A DNA stretch of 51,832 nucleotides from Muribaculaceae bacterium (GCA_017553785.1 JAFZKD010000023.1:1-51832); one strand, 5' to 3'. Counted from the stretch's first letter, positions 7,813 to 16,611 are shown. Program-made: numbers and translations. The notes: a model not told the origin generated them from the letters alone.

Positions 7813-10038
7813 ATGAAACATTTAAACTCATTTTGGTTAAAAACCTCTTTACTGTTTGCGCTTGTGTTGAGCATCTCGTTCAGCGCGAAGGCTGATTATG
7901 ATTATGAACGGGATGGCGTTTATTATGTTTTCACCTATTATGACGAGGATCTTGATGATTATTACTATTATGAAGGTCCGCATAATGGCTTCCCTCAGGA
8001 TGACAACGGCAACTGGATGTTTGGCGATCCGAACAATAGCACCGTTGCTGTCACTCACGGAGACAATCAATATTCAGGTAGTGTTGAAATTGCAAGCCAA
8101 ATCTACATCAATTGGCTGTGGGCCTTTACGGCAGATGTCACCTCAATTGGCAGTGAAGCCTTTCGAAATTGCTCATCCTTGACTAGTGTTTACATTCCCG
8201 GCTCGATTGAGTCTATTGGCGATTATGCTTTTTTATGGTGTACCAATTTGACAAACGTAACCATTCCAAACAGCGTGGGGCACATCGGAGCCTATGCATT
8301 TGCCAGATGTGAAAGCTTCACCCGGATCAACATACCATCATCGGTAACTACCATTGACGAACATGCTTTCGATGTTTGTTCTAAAGTGACTAGCATAACG
8401 ATTCCTTCGTCGGTCACATCCATTGGAGCATACGCTTTTGCTCATAACCCAAGTCTGACCACTGTGTCGATTCCAAGTTCGGTGAAAACCTTGCCGTCCG
8501 GTATTTTTTATCAATGTACATCGTTAGCTAGCGTGAACATCCCCAATAGTGTTACAAGCATTGGTAGTGCGGCTTTTTATGATTGTCCAAGTCTCAGATC
8601 CATCACATGCCGTGCGATGACTCCCCCCTCGATTACTAACAGCTCGTTTACAACTGACCAGTACAGCAACGCCACGCTGTATGTGCCAGCTGATGCTATC
8701 GAGTCTTATAAAGCAGCTTCTTACTGGAGCAATTTCGCGAATATTGATCGCATCCCCGGTACTGGCATCGACATCAATGCCACCAATTTCCCGGATGCCA
8801 ACTTCCGCAGTTATATGCTTTCACTTTATCCCAAGGGTTATCTCACAACAAGCGACATCAACGGAATAACGAGCCTTAACATCGCTAACAGGAACATCTC
8901 TAACCTCAAGGGACTTGAGTTATTTACCGAATTGAAAGAACTGCGCTGTTGGAACAACTCATTTACCACTCTTAACTTGAGCAGCAACACCAAACTGACC
9001 TATTTGGACTGTGCTCCCAATTCTACCTTAACCTCCCTCAATGTTGCATCCTGCACAAATCTTGAAAGACTGTATTGTTATAATACAAGCATTACCAGCC
9101 TTGGTCTGAACAACTGCACAAATCTCAAGACCCTCAGGTGCTATGGTACCAAGCTCACATCATTGTACGTCTATAATAAGTCTCAGCTTACCGAAATCAA
9201 CATCAATAACACCCCGACACTAAACACACTTGTATGCTATCGCGATGCATTGACGTATTTAGATGTCACAGGTTGTACCGGATTGAATGAGCTGAAGTGC
9301 TATGAGAACGACAATCTCGCAGCGATCACTGGTTTAGCTGACTGCACTGCCATCACCTATCTGGACTGTGAAGATTGTGCCATCACCGACCTTAGCGCCG
9401 TTAATTCGATGACCAATATAACGAATTTATTGGCCCGTAACAACAAGATCACCTCCCTCAGTCTAAATTCCAAGTCAAGCTTAAAATATGTCAGGATAAA
9501 TGGCAACGTGAATCTTAAAGCATTCTATTGTTCATCTAATCCACAACTGTCCGAAATCTACATGTTGAATTGTTCTGCATTGGAAACAGCATGGATGTGC
9601 CAAGACAATTTATCATCGCTAAACGTGTCTGGGTGCACCTCTCTAAGAGATCTTGCTATCTGGCAGAACCACATCAGTGGCGAAGCTATGACGAACTTGA
9701 TATCCACTCTTCCTACTGTCACTGGAAATACACCTGGTCAGCTTGCTGTTCTTGATGACGTCAACGAGTATAATACGATTACCGACGAGCAGGTATTGGC
9801 CGCCAACAGAAAAAATTGGGTTTGCAAGCGATGGGTCAACGGCCACTGGGAAGTGATTGTGGTCAATAAGCCTGGTGACGTAGATGGCGACGGCAGGGTG
9901 AGCATCGATGATGTGACTGCTCTCATTGACATCCTGCTGAGTGGCTCATCTACTGCCACCGCCGATGTGGATGGTAATGGCAGGGTGAACATCGACGACC
10001 TGACATATCTGATTGATATGCTCTTGAATGGCAACTAA
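7813..10038 (+). CDS. Secreted BspA-like leucine-rich-repeat protein with dockerin-like tail
   Basis: A 741-residue exported protein, probably a surface adhesin or interaction protein. A Sec signal peptide (ending about SFSAKA) covers residues 1-27. Residues about 95-290 carry LRR_5/BspA repeats of about 23 residues (IGSEAFRNCSSLTSVYIP, IGDYAFLWCTNLTNVTIP and so on), followed by a TLYVPADAIESYKAA segment. Residues about 310-640 form a second, different leucine-rich series (LTYLDC, LERLYCYN, LKTLRCYG), cysteine-rich and internalin-like. The last 55 residues (9871-10035) hold two calcium-loop repeats (DVDGDGRVSIDDVTALIDILL and DVDGNGRVNIDDLTYLIDMLL) typical of type I dockerin. No cohesin gene is visible in the window. 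It stands alone, with its own promoter and terminator. Confidence 0.9.
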   Translation: MKHLNSFWLKTSLLFALVLSISFSAKADYDYERDGVYYVFTYYDEDLDDYYYYEGPHNGFPQDDNGNWMFGDPNNSTVAVTHGDNQYSGSVEIASQIYINWLWAFTADVTSIGSEAFRNCSSLTSVYIPGSIESIGDYAFLWCTNLTNVTIPNSVGHIGAYAFARCESFTRINIPSSVTTIDEHAFDVCSKVTSITIPSSVTSIGAYAFAHNPSLTTVSIPSSVKTLPSGIFYQCTSLASVNIPNSVTSIGSAAFYDCPSLRSITCRAMTPPSITNSSFTTDQYSNATLYVPADAIESYKAASYWSNFANIDRIPGTGIDINATNFPDANFRSYMLSLYPKGYLTTSDINGITSLNIANRNISNLKGLELFTELKELRCWNNSFTTLNLSSNTKLTYLDCAPNSTLTSLNVASCTNLERLYCYNTSITSLGLNNCTNLKTLRCYGTKLTSLYVYNKSQLTEININNTPTLNTLVCYRDALTYLDVTGCTGLNELKCYENDNLAAITGLADCTAITYLDCEDCAITDLSAVNSMTNITNLLARNNKITSLSLNSKSSLKYVRINGNVNLKAFYCSSNPQLSEIYMLNCSALETAWMCQDNLSSLNVSGCTSLRDLAIWQNHISGEAMTNLISTLPTVTGNTPGQLAVLDDVNEYNTITDEQVLAANRKNWVCKRWVNGHWEVIVVNKPGDVDGDGRVSIDDVTALIDILLSGSSTATADVDGNGRVNIDDLTYLIDMLLNGN

Positions 10039-10074
10039 TCATCACTGACCTTTCACAATCCTGTGTCAATAATC

Positions 10075-10111
10075 ACAAGTGCGTCGCCCACAGATGGTGT
10101 GGCGCACTTGT
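10075..10111 (+). terminator. Terminator of the leucine-rich-repeat gene
   Basis: ACAAGTGCG pairs with CGCACTTGT, with an inner CCACA/TGTGG stem across a small bulge, followed by TTATT. The -33 region of the next promoter overlaps the distal arm. Confidence 0.65.
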
Positions 10112-10137
10112 TTATTGGTCTATTTATTGTAATTTTG
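10108..10137 (+). promoter_or_regulatory. Promoter of the metallophosphoesterase gene
   Basis: TTG at 10108-10110, 19-bp spacer, TAATTTTG at 10130-10137. The start codon is 33 bp downstream. Confidence 0.7.
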
Positions 10138-10169
10138 TCACTTAAATCCAACAAAGCAATATTCGATAT

Positions 10170-11261
10170 ATGGCAAAATTCATAATAATGGCTTTGGCCG
10201 TGATGCTAATTATGCAGGTGTATGTCTCTTGGCATGTGTGGCGTTTGCTGCCCTTTTCTATCCCTGTAAAAGTGATTGCCATCCTGCTTCTGCTGGCTGC
10301 TTTAGCATGCATGGTATTGCAGTTCAAGAGCGATGGCCTGCCTTTTGGAGTGGCCAAGGCGATGTATGTTATTGGTAATTCATGGCTGGTGATCATGTTT
10401 TACTTGCTGATGTTATTTCTGCTTCTCGATATAGGGCGTTTGCTCCATCTGGTACCCGCCTCTTGGCTGAAGGGCAACATGATCACCTTGATAGTTATGA
10501 CAGGAGCGATGTTAACCTTATTTGTTTATGGGAACATCCATTATCATCACAAGCAGCGCCAAGAGATTAACCTGACAACCGACAAACCGTTATCAAAGCC
10601 TCTCAAGATTGTCATGATGAGTGACTTGCATGCGGGATTCCATAACAGCCGGGCTGAGGTCGGACGGTGGGTGAACATGATTAACCATGAGCGGCCCGAC
10701 TTGATCCTTATTGCAGGAGACTTGATTGACGGCAACGTGAGACCCATAATAGAGGAAGGCACCGCTGACGAGTTCAAGAGATTTAATGCGCCATCGGTGG
10801 CTTGTATTGGAAACCATGAATATATCACAGGCATTGACAAGGTGCTTAGTTTCTTGAGCGAGACAGGTATCCGTGTACTGCGCGATGAGGTATTGAGCAT
10901 CAATGGCGTGACCATCATCGGACGAGATGACCGCAGCAATCCCAACCGCAAAAGCTTGGAGCAATTGGTACAGGGTGTGACAAGCAATGACTACATCATA
11001 CTGCTCGATCATCAGCCATATCACTTGGAAGAAGCGCGGGAAAACGGTGTGGACCTGCAATTGAGTGGCCACACCCACCAGGGCCAGGTATGGCCATTGA
11101 ATTGGGTGACAAAGAAAATGTATGAATGTGATTACGGTTTGTTGCACCGTGGCGGAACCGACTATTATATCAGTTCTGGACTCGGGATTTGGGGAGGCCG
11201 GTTCCGTATCGGCACTTCATCAGAGTATGCCGTCATCACCATCACACCATCAAGTCAATAA
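10170..11261 (+). CDS. Membrane-anchored metallophosphoesterase
   Basis: A 363-residue protein with about four N-terminal membrane segments (residues about 3-24, 32-50, 68-88, 104-121) and a calcineurin-like phosphoesterase domain. Metal ligands are visible as SDLHAG (Asp152, His154), AGDLID (Asp184), GNHEY (Asn215, His216), DHQP (His281) and SGHTHQGQ (His301, His303). This is the YaeI/YkuE-like arrangement, a family acting on phospholipid or nucleotide phosphoesters. The true substrate cannot be told from the sequence. It converges on the AraC gene with only 7 bp between stop codons and no terminator hairpin between them. Confidence 0.9.
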   Translation: MAKFIIMALAVMLIMQVYVSWHVWRLLPFSIPVKVIAILLLLAALACMVLQFKSDGLPFGVAKAMYVIGNSWLVIMFYLLMLFLLLDIGRLLHLVPASWLKGNMITLIVMTGAMLTLFVYGNIHYHHKQRQEINLTTDKPLSKPLKIVMMSDLHAGFHNSRAEVGRWVNMINHERPDLILIAGDLIDGNVRPIIEEGTADEFKRFNAPSVACIGNHEYITGIDKVLSFLSETGIRVLRDEVLSINGVTIIGRDDRSNPNRKSLEQLVQGVTSNDYIILLDHQPYHLEEARENGVDLQLSGHTHQGQVWPLNWVTKKMYECDYGLLHRGGTDYYISSGLGIWGGRFRIGTSSEYAVITITPSSQ

Positions 11262-11268
11262 GCAGGGC

Positions 11269-12171
11269 CTACTTCCATTTCTTTGGGGAAATCCCTACGG
11301 CTTCCTTGAAATACTTGCCAAAGAACGACTGGTTCGGGAAATTTAGTTCCGACGACACTTGCTGGACTGTATATCTACCGCTATGCAGCATCGCTTTGGC
11401 ATCAAGAATGACATAGTCTCGAATCCATGCCGACGGATGTCGCCCTGTCTGCTCATGTACGATGTGGGACATGTATTTGAGTGACAGACCCAGCTGACTG
11501 GCATAGAATGAGATCTCACGATGTAGCCGATAGTTCTGGCTTACACTCTCCAAGAAATGCGCTACAATCTCGTCTTGTCGTGTGGTCTTAGAAACCTGTA
11601 CTGTTTTTTGACAGCCATTCTGTAAGATAAGACTCGCCATCAATTCCACACATTTGGCCGCTACTGCCTCATTGCCACAGGCAAATGTTGGCTGACTGAG
11701 TATGGTTCGCAATATCGCATAGCAGTTCATGAGTGCCTGGGCGTGCTCGGCTTGAAGTGATAACAGCATCAACGGTTGAGCGCCAATATGATTGATGACA
11801 TTTTGCAGGGTCGCTGCCAATTCCGGTAAATAATCGTCCATGAAAGACAACACGATTACTTGAGCATTGTCAATATGATTGATGCCTTGCAGAATTGTGT
11901 CCGATGGAATTATGGCGCAAGTGTTGTCGGTTACGTCATAATCACGAAAATTAATACTTATTTTAACGGCACCTTTCACCACAATAATCATTGTGGTGGT
12001 GATCGGTTTCAGGGGAAAACGGCTAGACCATTCGCTTATGTCGTTAGGCGAGAACTGTGTGAATAGTATCCCCAGATTATCCGATACCAATAGTCTGTCA
12101 TCTAACATGAGGACTCTGCCGTTATCGGGAATTAACATTGAATCCAAAAGAATTGTCGTCTGTTCTTTCAT
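11269..12171 (-). CDS. AraC-family transcriptional regulator
   Basis: A 300-residue regulator. The N-terminal part (residues 1-about 190) includes a cupin-like stretch (FPLKPITTTMIIVVKGAVKISINFRDYDV) probably used for ligand sensing. The last 100 residues carry the AraC double helix-turn-helix, with LGLSLKYMSHIVHEQTGRHPSAWI and then VQQVSSELNFPNQSFFGKYFKEAVGISPKKWK-type features. It is divergent from the DUF486 gene across a 252-bp region, so that gene is a possible target, but nothing in the sequence proves it. The long N-terminal domain has no specific signature I can name. Confidence 0.9.
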   Translation of the reverse strand: MKEQTTILLDSMLIPDNGRVLMLDDRLLVSDNLGILFTQFSPNDISEWSSRFPLKPITTTMIIVVKGAVKISINFRDYDVTDNTCAIIPSDTILQGINHIDNAQVIVLSFMDDYLPELAATLQNVINHIGAQPLMLLSLQAEHAQALMNCYAILRTILSQPTFACGNEAVAAKCVELMASLILQNGCQKTVQVSKTTRQDEIVAHFLESVSQNYRLHREISFYASQLGLSLKYMSHIVHEQTGRHPSAWIRDYVILDAKAMLHSGRYTVQQVSSELNFPNQSFFGKYFKEAVGISPKKWK

Positions 12172-12197
12172 TACCGTTTCCAGTTTTTAGTATAACG

Positions 12198-12205
12198 CAA
12201 AATTA
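12198..12205 (-). promoter_or_regulatory. -7 element upstream of the AraC gene
   Basis: TAATTTTG on the minus strand lies 26 bp before the ATG. No standard -33 motif is seen. Confidence 0.5.
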
Positions 12206-12334
12206 TTATAAATTAGCCAAAAATCGCGCTTAAATTATGTGAAAATAAGCAAAACACCGACTTTTTGGCCAAAATCCGCTTGATAATCTGTTTGAGATTG
12301 GCGGTCTGGAAAATAAAAAGTGACAATGTCAACC

Positions 12335-12364
12335 TTGCCGTATGAAATTATTATGCTACTTTTG
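12335..12364 (+). promoter_or_regulatory. Promoter of the DUF486 gene
   Basis: TTG at 12335-12337, 19-bp spacer, TACTTTTG at 12357-12364: a full consensus match. The start codon is 60 bp downstream. Confidence 0.7.
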
Positions 12365-12423
12365 CGCCGCCAATAAGCGTTTACCACTAATGATCGAAAT
12401 CTTATCGATAGACAACTGATGAT

Positions 12424-12795
12424 ATGAAACAATTCTACACAATAGGGCTGCTCCTGGTTGCGAACATCTTCATGACGTTTGCGTGGTACGGACACCTGAA
12501 GCTGCAACAGATCAATGTAATCAAAGACAATACTCCTCTCTACATCATCATATTATTGTCATGGATGCTTGCTTTGCCTGAATACTTTTGCCAGATACCT
12601 GCCAACCGAATAGGCTTTGACGGTAATGGCGGACCGTTCAATATCATGCAGTTAAAGGTAATCCAGGAAGTAATCTCGTTGGCGGTGTTTACCGTGTTTG
12701 TCACCGTGATTTTCAACGGCGAGTCGCTGCATTGGAATCATCTTGCGGCCTTCATCTGCCTGGTGATGGCAGTGTTCTTCGTGTTTTATAAGTAG
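12424..12795 (+). CDS. DUF486 / DMT-family small membrane protein
   Basis: A 123-residue integral membrane protein with four hydrophobic segments (about 4-20, 37-54, 78-97, 105-121). The pattern FMTFAWYGHLK near the start and LPEYFCQIPANRIGF in the middle is typical of DUF486, a short relative of the drug/metabolite transporter superfamily. Transport substrate is unknown. It has its own promoter and lies divergent to the AraC regulator. Confidence 0.85.
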   Translation: MKQFYTIGLLLVANIFMTFAWYGHLKLQQINVIKDNTPLYIIILLSWMLALPEYFCQIPANRIGFDGNGGPFNIMQLKVIQEVISLAVFTVFVTVIFNGESLHWNHLAAFICLVMAVFFVFYK

Positions 12796-12823
12796 ATATC
12801 TGAAGATACGTTATTCCTAATGC

Positions 12824-13375
12824 CTAAAAGAAAAGTGCCGTGACAATGGTAATGTGTTTTGTCAGGGATCCGTCGGTGCTCCATTCCAATTCAACACTCA
12901 GCAGGTCGCGCGCCATGGCAATAACGTCAAATCCTACTGCTTCGAGCGAATGACGCATTTTCCCGGGGTGGCGGCATGGATTCCCCACTGGGCGGGTACA
13001 TCCTTCGGGACACAAGGAGCAACGGAACATAAAACATCGGCTTCCGGGTGTAGTGCGTTCCATCTCATACATGCGCGGTAAAAGTTTTTTCCACACTTGT
13101 GCCATTGCCTCACGACCGGTTGCTGATGCCTGTTCGGGTGTTTTGCAGGCAGTTCTTGTTGCCTCGTCAAATTCGATGATTGTACCCATCAGTTTGACAG
13201 TCTTGAAGCCATCGCTGACAGTACAAGGGTCGAAATCGAAAGGCGGGCAACACCACATCTTACCAAAAGAAGGACACTCGCGGCAAAATGCTTCGATACG
13301 TTCCGCATCACGGTATCGGCGAATGAAATCATCGGCTCCGATGGTTATCTCCTTGCTTGTGACAGTATAGTTCAT
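12824..13375 (-). CDS. DUF2284 cysteine-rich metal-binding protein
   Basis: A 183-residue soluble protein. Two cysteine clusters are present: CRECPSFGKMWCCPPF at residues 32-47, and CFMFRCSLCPEGC with GNPCRHPGKMRHSLEAVGFDV in the C-terminal half. This is the signature of DUF2284, annotated as predicted metal-binding; it may carry an iron-sulfur cluster. The ATG is only a few bases after the predicted -7 element, so the transcript may have nearly no leader. The next in-frame ATG would cut away conserved cysteines, so the first is kept. It is divergent from the HAD hydrolase. Confidence 0.88.
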   Translation of the reverse strand: MNYTVTSKEITIGADDFIRRYRDAERIEAFCRECPSFGKMWCCPPFDFDPCTVSDGFKTVKLMGTIIEFDEATRTACKTPEQASATGREAMAQVWKKLLPRMYEMERTTPGSRCFMFRCSLCPEGCTRPVGNPCRHPGKMRHSLEAVGFDVIAMARDLLSVELEWSTDGSLTKHITIVTALFF

Positions 13376-13379
13376 TGCG

Positions 13380-13411
13380 CAAAATTAAGGGAAACTTATT
13401 ACCTTTGCAAA
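13380..13411 (-). promoter_or_regulatory. Promoter of the DUF2284 gene (near-leaderless)
   Basis: On the minus strand, TTTG (13408-13411) and TAATTTTG (13380-13387) are spaced by 20 bp. The ATG (13373-13375) begins 5 bp after the -7 box. Confidence 0.65.
13400..13407 (+). promoter_or_regulatory. -7 element of the HAD hydrolase gene
   Basis: TACCTTTG on the plus strand lies within the divergent DUF2284 promoter. A TTG lies 22 bp upstream (13375-13377), slightly too far for an ideal -33. Confidence 0.5.
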
Positions 13412-13457
13412 GAATAATCCAAAAATGAGCGTATATATGATTTGTAATAATCACAAG

Positions 13458-14081
13458 ATGCATGTAGTATTTGATTTGGGAGGAGTTGTTTTCCGCCTGA
13501 GTAAAGCCAATGCCATACAGCGTTTTAAGGAGATCGGTGTTGATCAAGTCGAGGAGTATTTGGATGACTATGCCCAAAAAGGCATTTTTGGCGATCTTGA
13601 GGCGGGAAAGCTTACAGCTGAACAATTCCGTGTACAGTTAAGTCAAGATGTCGGGAAAAATCTCACGATGGAGCAGTTGGTATACACATGGACCGGGTAC
13701 GCCGACGAATTGTACCAGCGAAATTTTGATGCATTGCAACGGCTTCGACGCGAGGGCTTCCCTGTTGCCCTGCTATCGAACACAAACCCTTTCATGATGA
13801 GATGGGCACGCAGTAATGAATTTGACGGTCATGGACATGGGCTGGATTATTACTTTGACAGATTGTACCTGAGTTATGAGATGCGTCTCATGAAGCCGTC
13901 GCCCGAGATCTTCGAGGCGATGATCGCCGGAGAGCAGACAGAACCGCAGAATATTCTGTTCATTGATGATAGCGCCCATAACTGCGAAGCTGCCGCCGCA
14001 TTGGGCATCAGCACCCTCAACCCTGATAACGGCAGCGACTGGCGTCCTGAAGTATTCAGTTTTCTGGGAATCGAATTATAA
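13458..14081 (+). CDS. HAD-superfamily hydrolase (subfamily IA, YihX-like)
   Basis: A 207-residue cytosolic phosphatase of the haloacid dehalogenase family. Motif I is FDLGGVVF with nucleophile Asp6; motif II is LLSNTNPF; the lysine of motif III is in MKPSPEIFEAM; motif IV is LFIDDSAHNCEAA. The arrangement resembles YihX, a glucose-1-phosphate phosphatase, but the substrate cannot be read from sequence. Two ATGs lie upstream in frame (13425, 13437). The chosen one puts the nucleophile six residues from the start, as is usual. A strong bidirectional terminator follows. Confidence 0.88.
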   Translation: MHVVFDLGGVVFRLSKANAIQRFKEIGVDQVEEYLDDYAQKGIFGDLEAGKLTAEQFRVQLSQDVGKNLTMEQLVYTWTGYADELYQRNFDALQRLRREGFPVALLSNTNPFMMRWARSNEFDGHGHGLDYYFDRLYLSYEMRLMKPSPEIFEAMIAGEQTEPQNILFIDDSAHNCEAAAALGISTLNPDNGSDWRPEVFSFLGIEL

Positions 14082-14092
14082 CGATATGGATA

Positions 14093-14136
14093 TAATTGAG
14101 ATCAGGGAGGTCAAACGGCCTCCCTGATCTCAATTA
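14093..14136. terminator. Bidirectional terminator between HAD hydrolase and S9 peptidase
   Basis: A perfect 18-bp inverted repeat (TAATTGAGATCAGGGAGG and its complement) with an 8-nt loop sits between two convergent stop codons. The AT-rich arm ends supply the U-tract in either direction. Confidence 0.85.
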
Positions 14137-14152
14137 ATACGATCTATTAGCT

Positions 14153-16363
14153 TTACTTCTCCTCGGCTGTTGCAGCAACAACGGGCTCTGCTGCGGCCTT
14201 TGCTGCATTGATGCTGTCATTCTTTGCTTTGTAGGCCTTAGCGGCTTCACTGTCGGGTTTCAACCAAGTGTCGAGCCAGTTGAAGAACTCGCGTTGCCAC
14301 AGGATGCTGTTCTGCGGTTTGAGGATCCAATGGTTCTCGTCGGGGAAGAGCAGCAACTTAGCGGGCAGGCCCTTAATCTTTGCGGCGTTAAATGCCTGAC
14401 AAGCCTGGGTGAAGACGATGCGGTAATCGAGTTCACCAGCAGTACACATGATGGGGGTATCCCAATTCTGAACATAGTTCTTGGGGTTGGCCTGTGTGTA
14501 AGAGCGTTGAGCAGTAGCGTTGTTCTTATCCCAATACGGGCCACCCAAATCCCATTGAACGAACCACATCTCCTCAGTCTCGAGATATTGTGCCTCAAGG
14601 TTGAAGATACCGGCATGAGCCAGGAAGCAGGCAAAGCGCTTGTTGTGGTTACCTGCAAGGAAGTAAACCGAATAGCCGCCATAACTTGCACCAACGGCGC
14701 CAATATGGTCACCATCGATATAAGGCTCCTTCTTCATGTAATCAACTGCGCTGAGGTAGTCACGCATGTTTTGGCCACCGTAATCGCCACTGATCTGGGC
14801 ATTCCATTCGGTGCCGAATCCGGGCAAACCGCGGCGGTTGGGTAAGATGACGATGTAGCCGTTGCTTGCCATGATGCGCATGTTCCAGCGATAGCTCCAG
14901 AATTGGCTTACGGGAGATTGCGGGCCTCCCTCGCAGAACAGGATGGCAGGATACTTCTTGTTGGGGTCGAAGTTGGGCGGGTAGCATACCCACGTGGTCA
15001 TCAACTTGCCGTCGGTGGTGGGAATCATGCGCTTCTCGATGCCGATGGGATCAACCTGGGCAAGCATCTCGTCGTTGACATGGGTGAGCTGTACAGGCTC
15101 CTTACCCATCTGGATACTGAAGATTTCGTTGGGGGTCTGGTAGCTTTGGCGGCAAGCGATGACGGTATTGTCACCGACAAACGACATACTGTTGAAGTCG
15201 CACACACCCATTGCTATCGTATCGACCTTTTGAGTAGCCACATCCATGCGGAAGATGGGCTGTACGCCCTGGAACGGGCAAATGAAATAGATGGCCTTCT
15301 CATCGGGTGACCAAGCGATGTCGTCAACGCTATAGTCCCAGTCGGCGGTAAGGTCTTTCTTGTTGCCAGCGGCATCCATGAAGAAGATGCGATTCTTGTC
15401 GGCCTCATAGCCGTCATGTTCCATCGAGAGCCAAGCCATCTCACCTTTGCTGTTGATGATGGGATAGGTGTCATAACCCATCATTCCCTGAGTCAGGTTC
15501 TCGGTCTTGCCGGTCTCCAAGTTATACTTGTACAGGTCGCTATTGGTTGAGAAAGCATAATCCTTGCCGGTTTTCTTACGGCAGACGTACACGAGGCTCT
15601 TGCTGTCGGGAGTCCAAGCCAGCGATTCAATGCCACCCCATGGTTTCATGGGCGATTCATAGGGTTCGCCTTCAAGCACATCCTTCACGTTTCCAGCCTT
15701 GCTGCCGTCAAAGTCGGCGACAAAAGGATGAGGAATCGTGGTTACCCACTCATCCCAGTGCTTATACATCATGTTATCATAGATTTTGCCTGTGGTCTTA
15801 TCCAAGTCTGGATAGATGTCTTGAGCGGTCTGGCCATACTTGATCTGTGATATCATGACCACGCGTTTCTCATCGGGCGAGAAAACGAAGCCCTCAATAC
15901 CATCCTCGATATTGCTCACGCAGTTACGACCGCCACCGTCAGCATTCATTGTCCACAACTGGGGTGTCTTGTCCTCGCCTTCGTCCTTGTAGATGAATGC
16001 GATTTTCTTGCCGCCGTCAATCCAAACATAGTTGCTCTCGCTGTTGGGCGTGTTGGTGATTTGACGGGCGTTCTGGCCGTCAACATCCATCACCCACAAG
16101 TCGCAGTTACCCTTGTTGGTCTTGATGTCATAATAAGTTACGCCATAGAGCACTTTCTTGCCGTCGGGGGACACTTGCGGTCCTCCCACTCGGCCCAACT
16201 GATTAAGGAATTCGGGAGTGAACTCTTTCTTTTCCATCGTTGCGGAAGTTTTCTCGGTAGCCGGTGCTTGTCCAGGAGCTGCGGTTTCCTGTTTAGAACA
16301 GGTCGATGAACTCAACAGGGCTAATGCCGCTACCGACATTGCTGTAAACTTTAATAATTTCAT
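14153..16363 (-). CDS. S9-family prolyl oligopeptidase-like peptidase
   Basis: A 736-residue exported serine peptidase, probably of the dipeptidyl/acylaminoacyl peptidase type working on peptides in the periplasm. Residues 1-22 form a signal peptide ending SSSTC, a non-standard lipobox (Thr before Cys22). Residues about 55-430 are WD40-like beta-propeller repeats (SPDGKKVLYG, SPDEKRVVMI, TPDSKSLVYV, SPDEKAIYFI). The C-terminal hydrolase domain carries Ser560 in GASYGGY, Asp646 in AGELDYRI and His678 in DENHWI, a complete triad. The last 35 residues are Ala/Lys-rich low-complexity sequence. It is divergent from satD. Confidence 0.93.
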   Translation of the reverse strand: MKLLKFTAMSVAALALLSSSTCSKQETAAPGQAPATEKTSATMEKKEFTPEFLNQLGRVGGPQVSPDGKKVLYGVTYYDIKTNKGNCDLWVMDVDGQNARQITNTPNSESNYVWIDGGKKIAFIYKDEGEDKTPQLWTMNADGGGRNCVSNIEDGIEGFVFSPDEKRVVMISQIKYGQTAQDIYPDLDKTTGKIYDNMMYKHWDEWVTTIPHPFVADFDGSKAGNVKDVLEGEPYESPMKPWGGIESLAWTPDSKSLVYVCRKKTGKDYAFSTNSDLYKYNLETGKTENLTQGMMGYDTYPIINSKGEMAWLSMEHDGYEADKNRIFFMDAAGNKKDLTADWDYSVDDIAWSPDEKAIYFICPFQGVQPIFRMDVATQKVDTIAMGVCDFNSMSFVGDNTVIACRQSYQTPNEIFSIQMGKEPVQLTHVNDEMLAQVDPIGIEKRMIPTTDGKLMTTWVCYPPNFDPNKKYPAILFCEGGPQSPVSQFWSYRWNMRIMASNGYIVILPNRRGLPGFGTEWNAQISGDYGGQNMRDYLSAVDYMKKEPYIDGDHIGAVGASYGGYSVYFLAGNHNKRFACFLAHAGIFNLEAQYLETEEMWFVQWDLGGPYWDKNNATAQRSYTQANPKNYVQNWDTPIMCTAGELDYRIVFTQACQAFNAAKIKGLPAKLLLFPDENHWILKPQNSILWQREFFNWLDTWLKPDSEAAKAYKAKNDSINAAKAAAEPVVAATAEEK

Positions 16364-16419
16364 AGTGTTCTGATGTTAATTGATATTTAGTTAAATTGGT
16401 TTTCGGTCTTTTCAAACTG

Positions 16420-16427
16420 CAAAAATA
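16420..16427 (-). promoter_or_regulatory. -7 element upstream of the S9 peptidase gene
   Basis: TATTTTTG on the minus strand matches TAnnTTTG, 56 bp before the ATG. No ideal -33 is seen. Confidence 0.5.
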
Positions 16428-16510
16428 ATCAATTATTGCCAACAAACAGCAACGTCAATCGAGAAAATCAGTATGTCACACTGTTTTAATTCTATCTATC
16501 GATTAATGAC

Positions 16511-16597
16511 AACTAAAAACGGTTGTTTTTCAAAAAAGCAACCAAAAACAGTTGTTTTTTGAAAAAACAATTAAAAATGGTTGTCAATTTCAAAAAA
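16511..16597 (+). repeat. Three tandem imperfect 29-bp repeats in the satD promoter region
   Basis: Three adjacent units (16511-16539, 16540-16568, 16569-16597) align without gaps around a shared core of AAAAAnnGTTGT. Units 1 and 2 continue as a T-run then an A-run; unit 3 differs there. Overlapping inverted repeats occur, for example TTGTTTTTT, one base, AAAAAACAA. The TTG of the satD -33 element (16581-16583) is inside unit 3. There are no spacers between units, so this is not a CRISPR. An operator for an autoregulator is the simplest reading. Confidence 0.75.
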
Positions 16598-16611
16598 TAT
16601 GTATAGCTTTG
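16581..16611 (+). promoter_or_regulatory. Promoter of the satD-DUF3307-GH92 run
   Basis: TTG at 16581-16583, 20-bp spacer, TAGCTTTG at 16604-16611. Predicted start near 16615, about 29 nt before the ATG. Confidence 0.65.

Noticed and set aside
16511-16597. Three 29-bp repeats as a CRISPR array
   Set aside because: The units are imperfect, adjacent with no spacers, and no cas genes are near.
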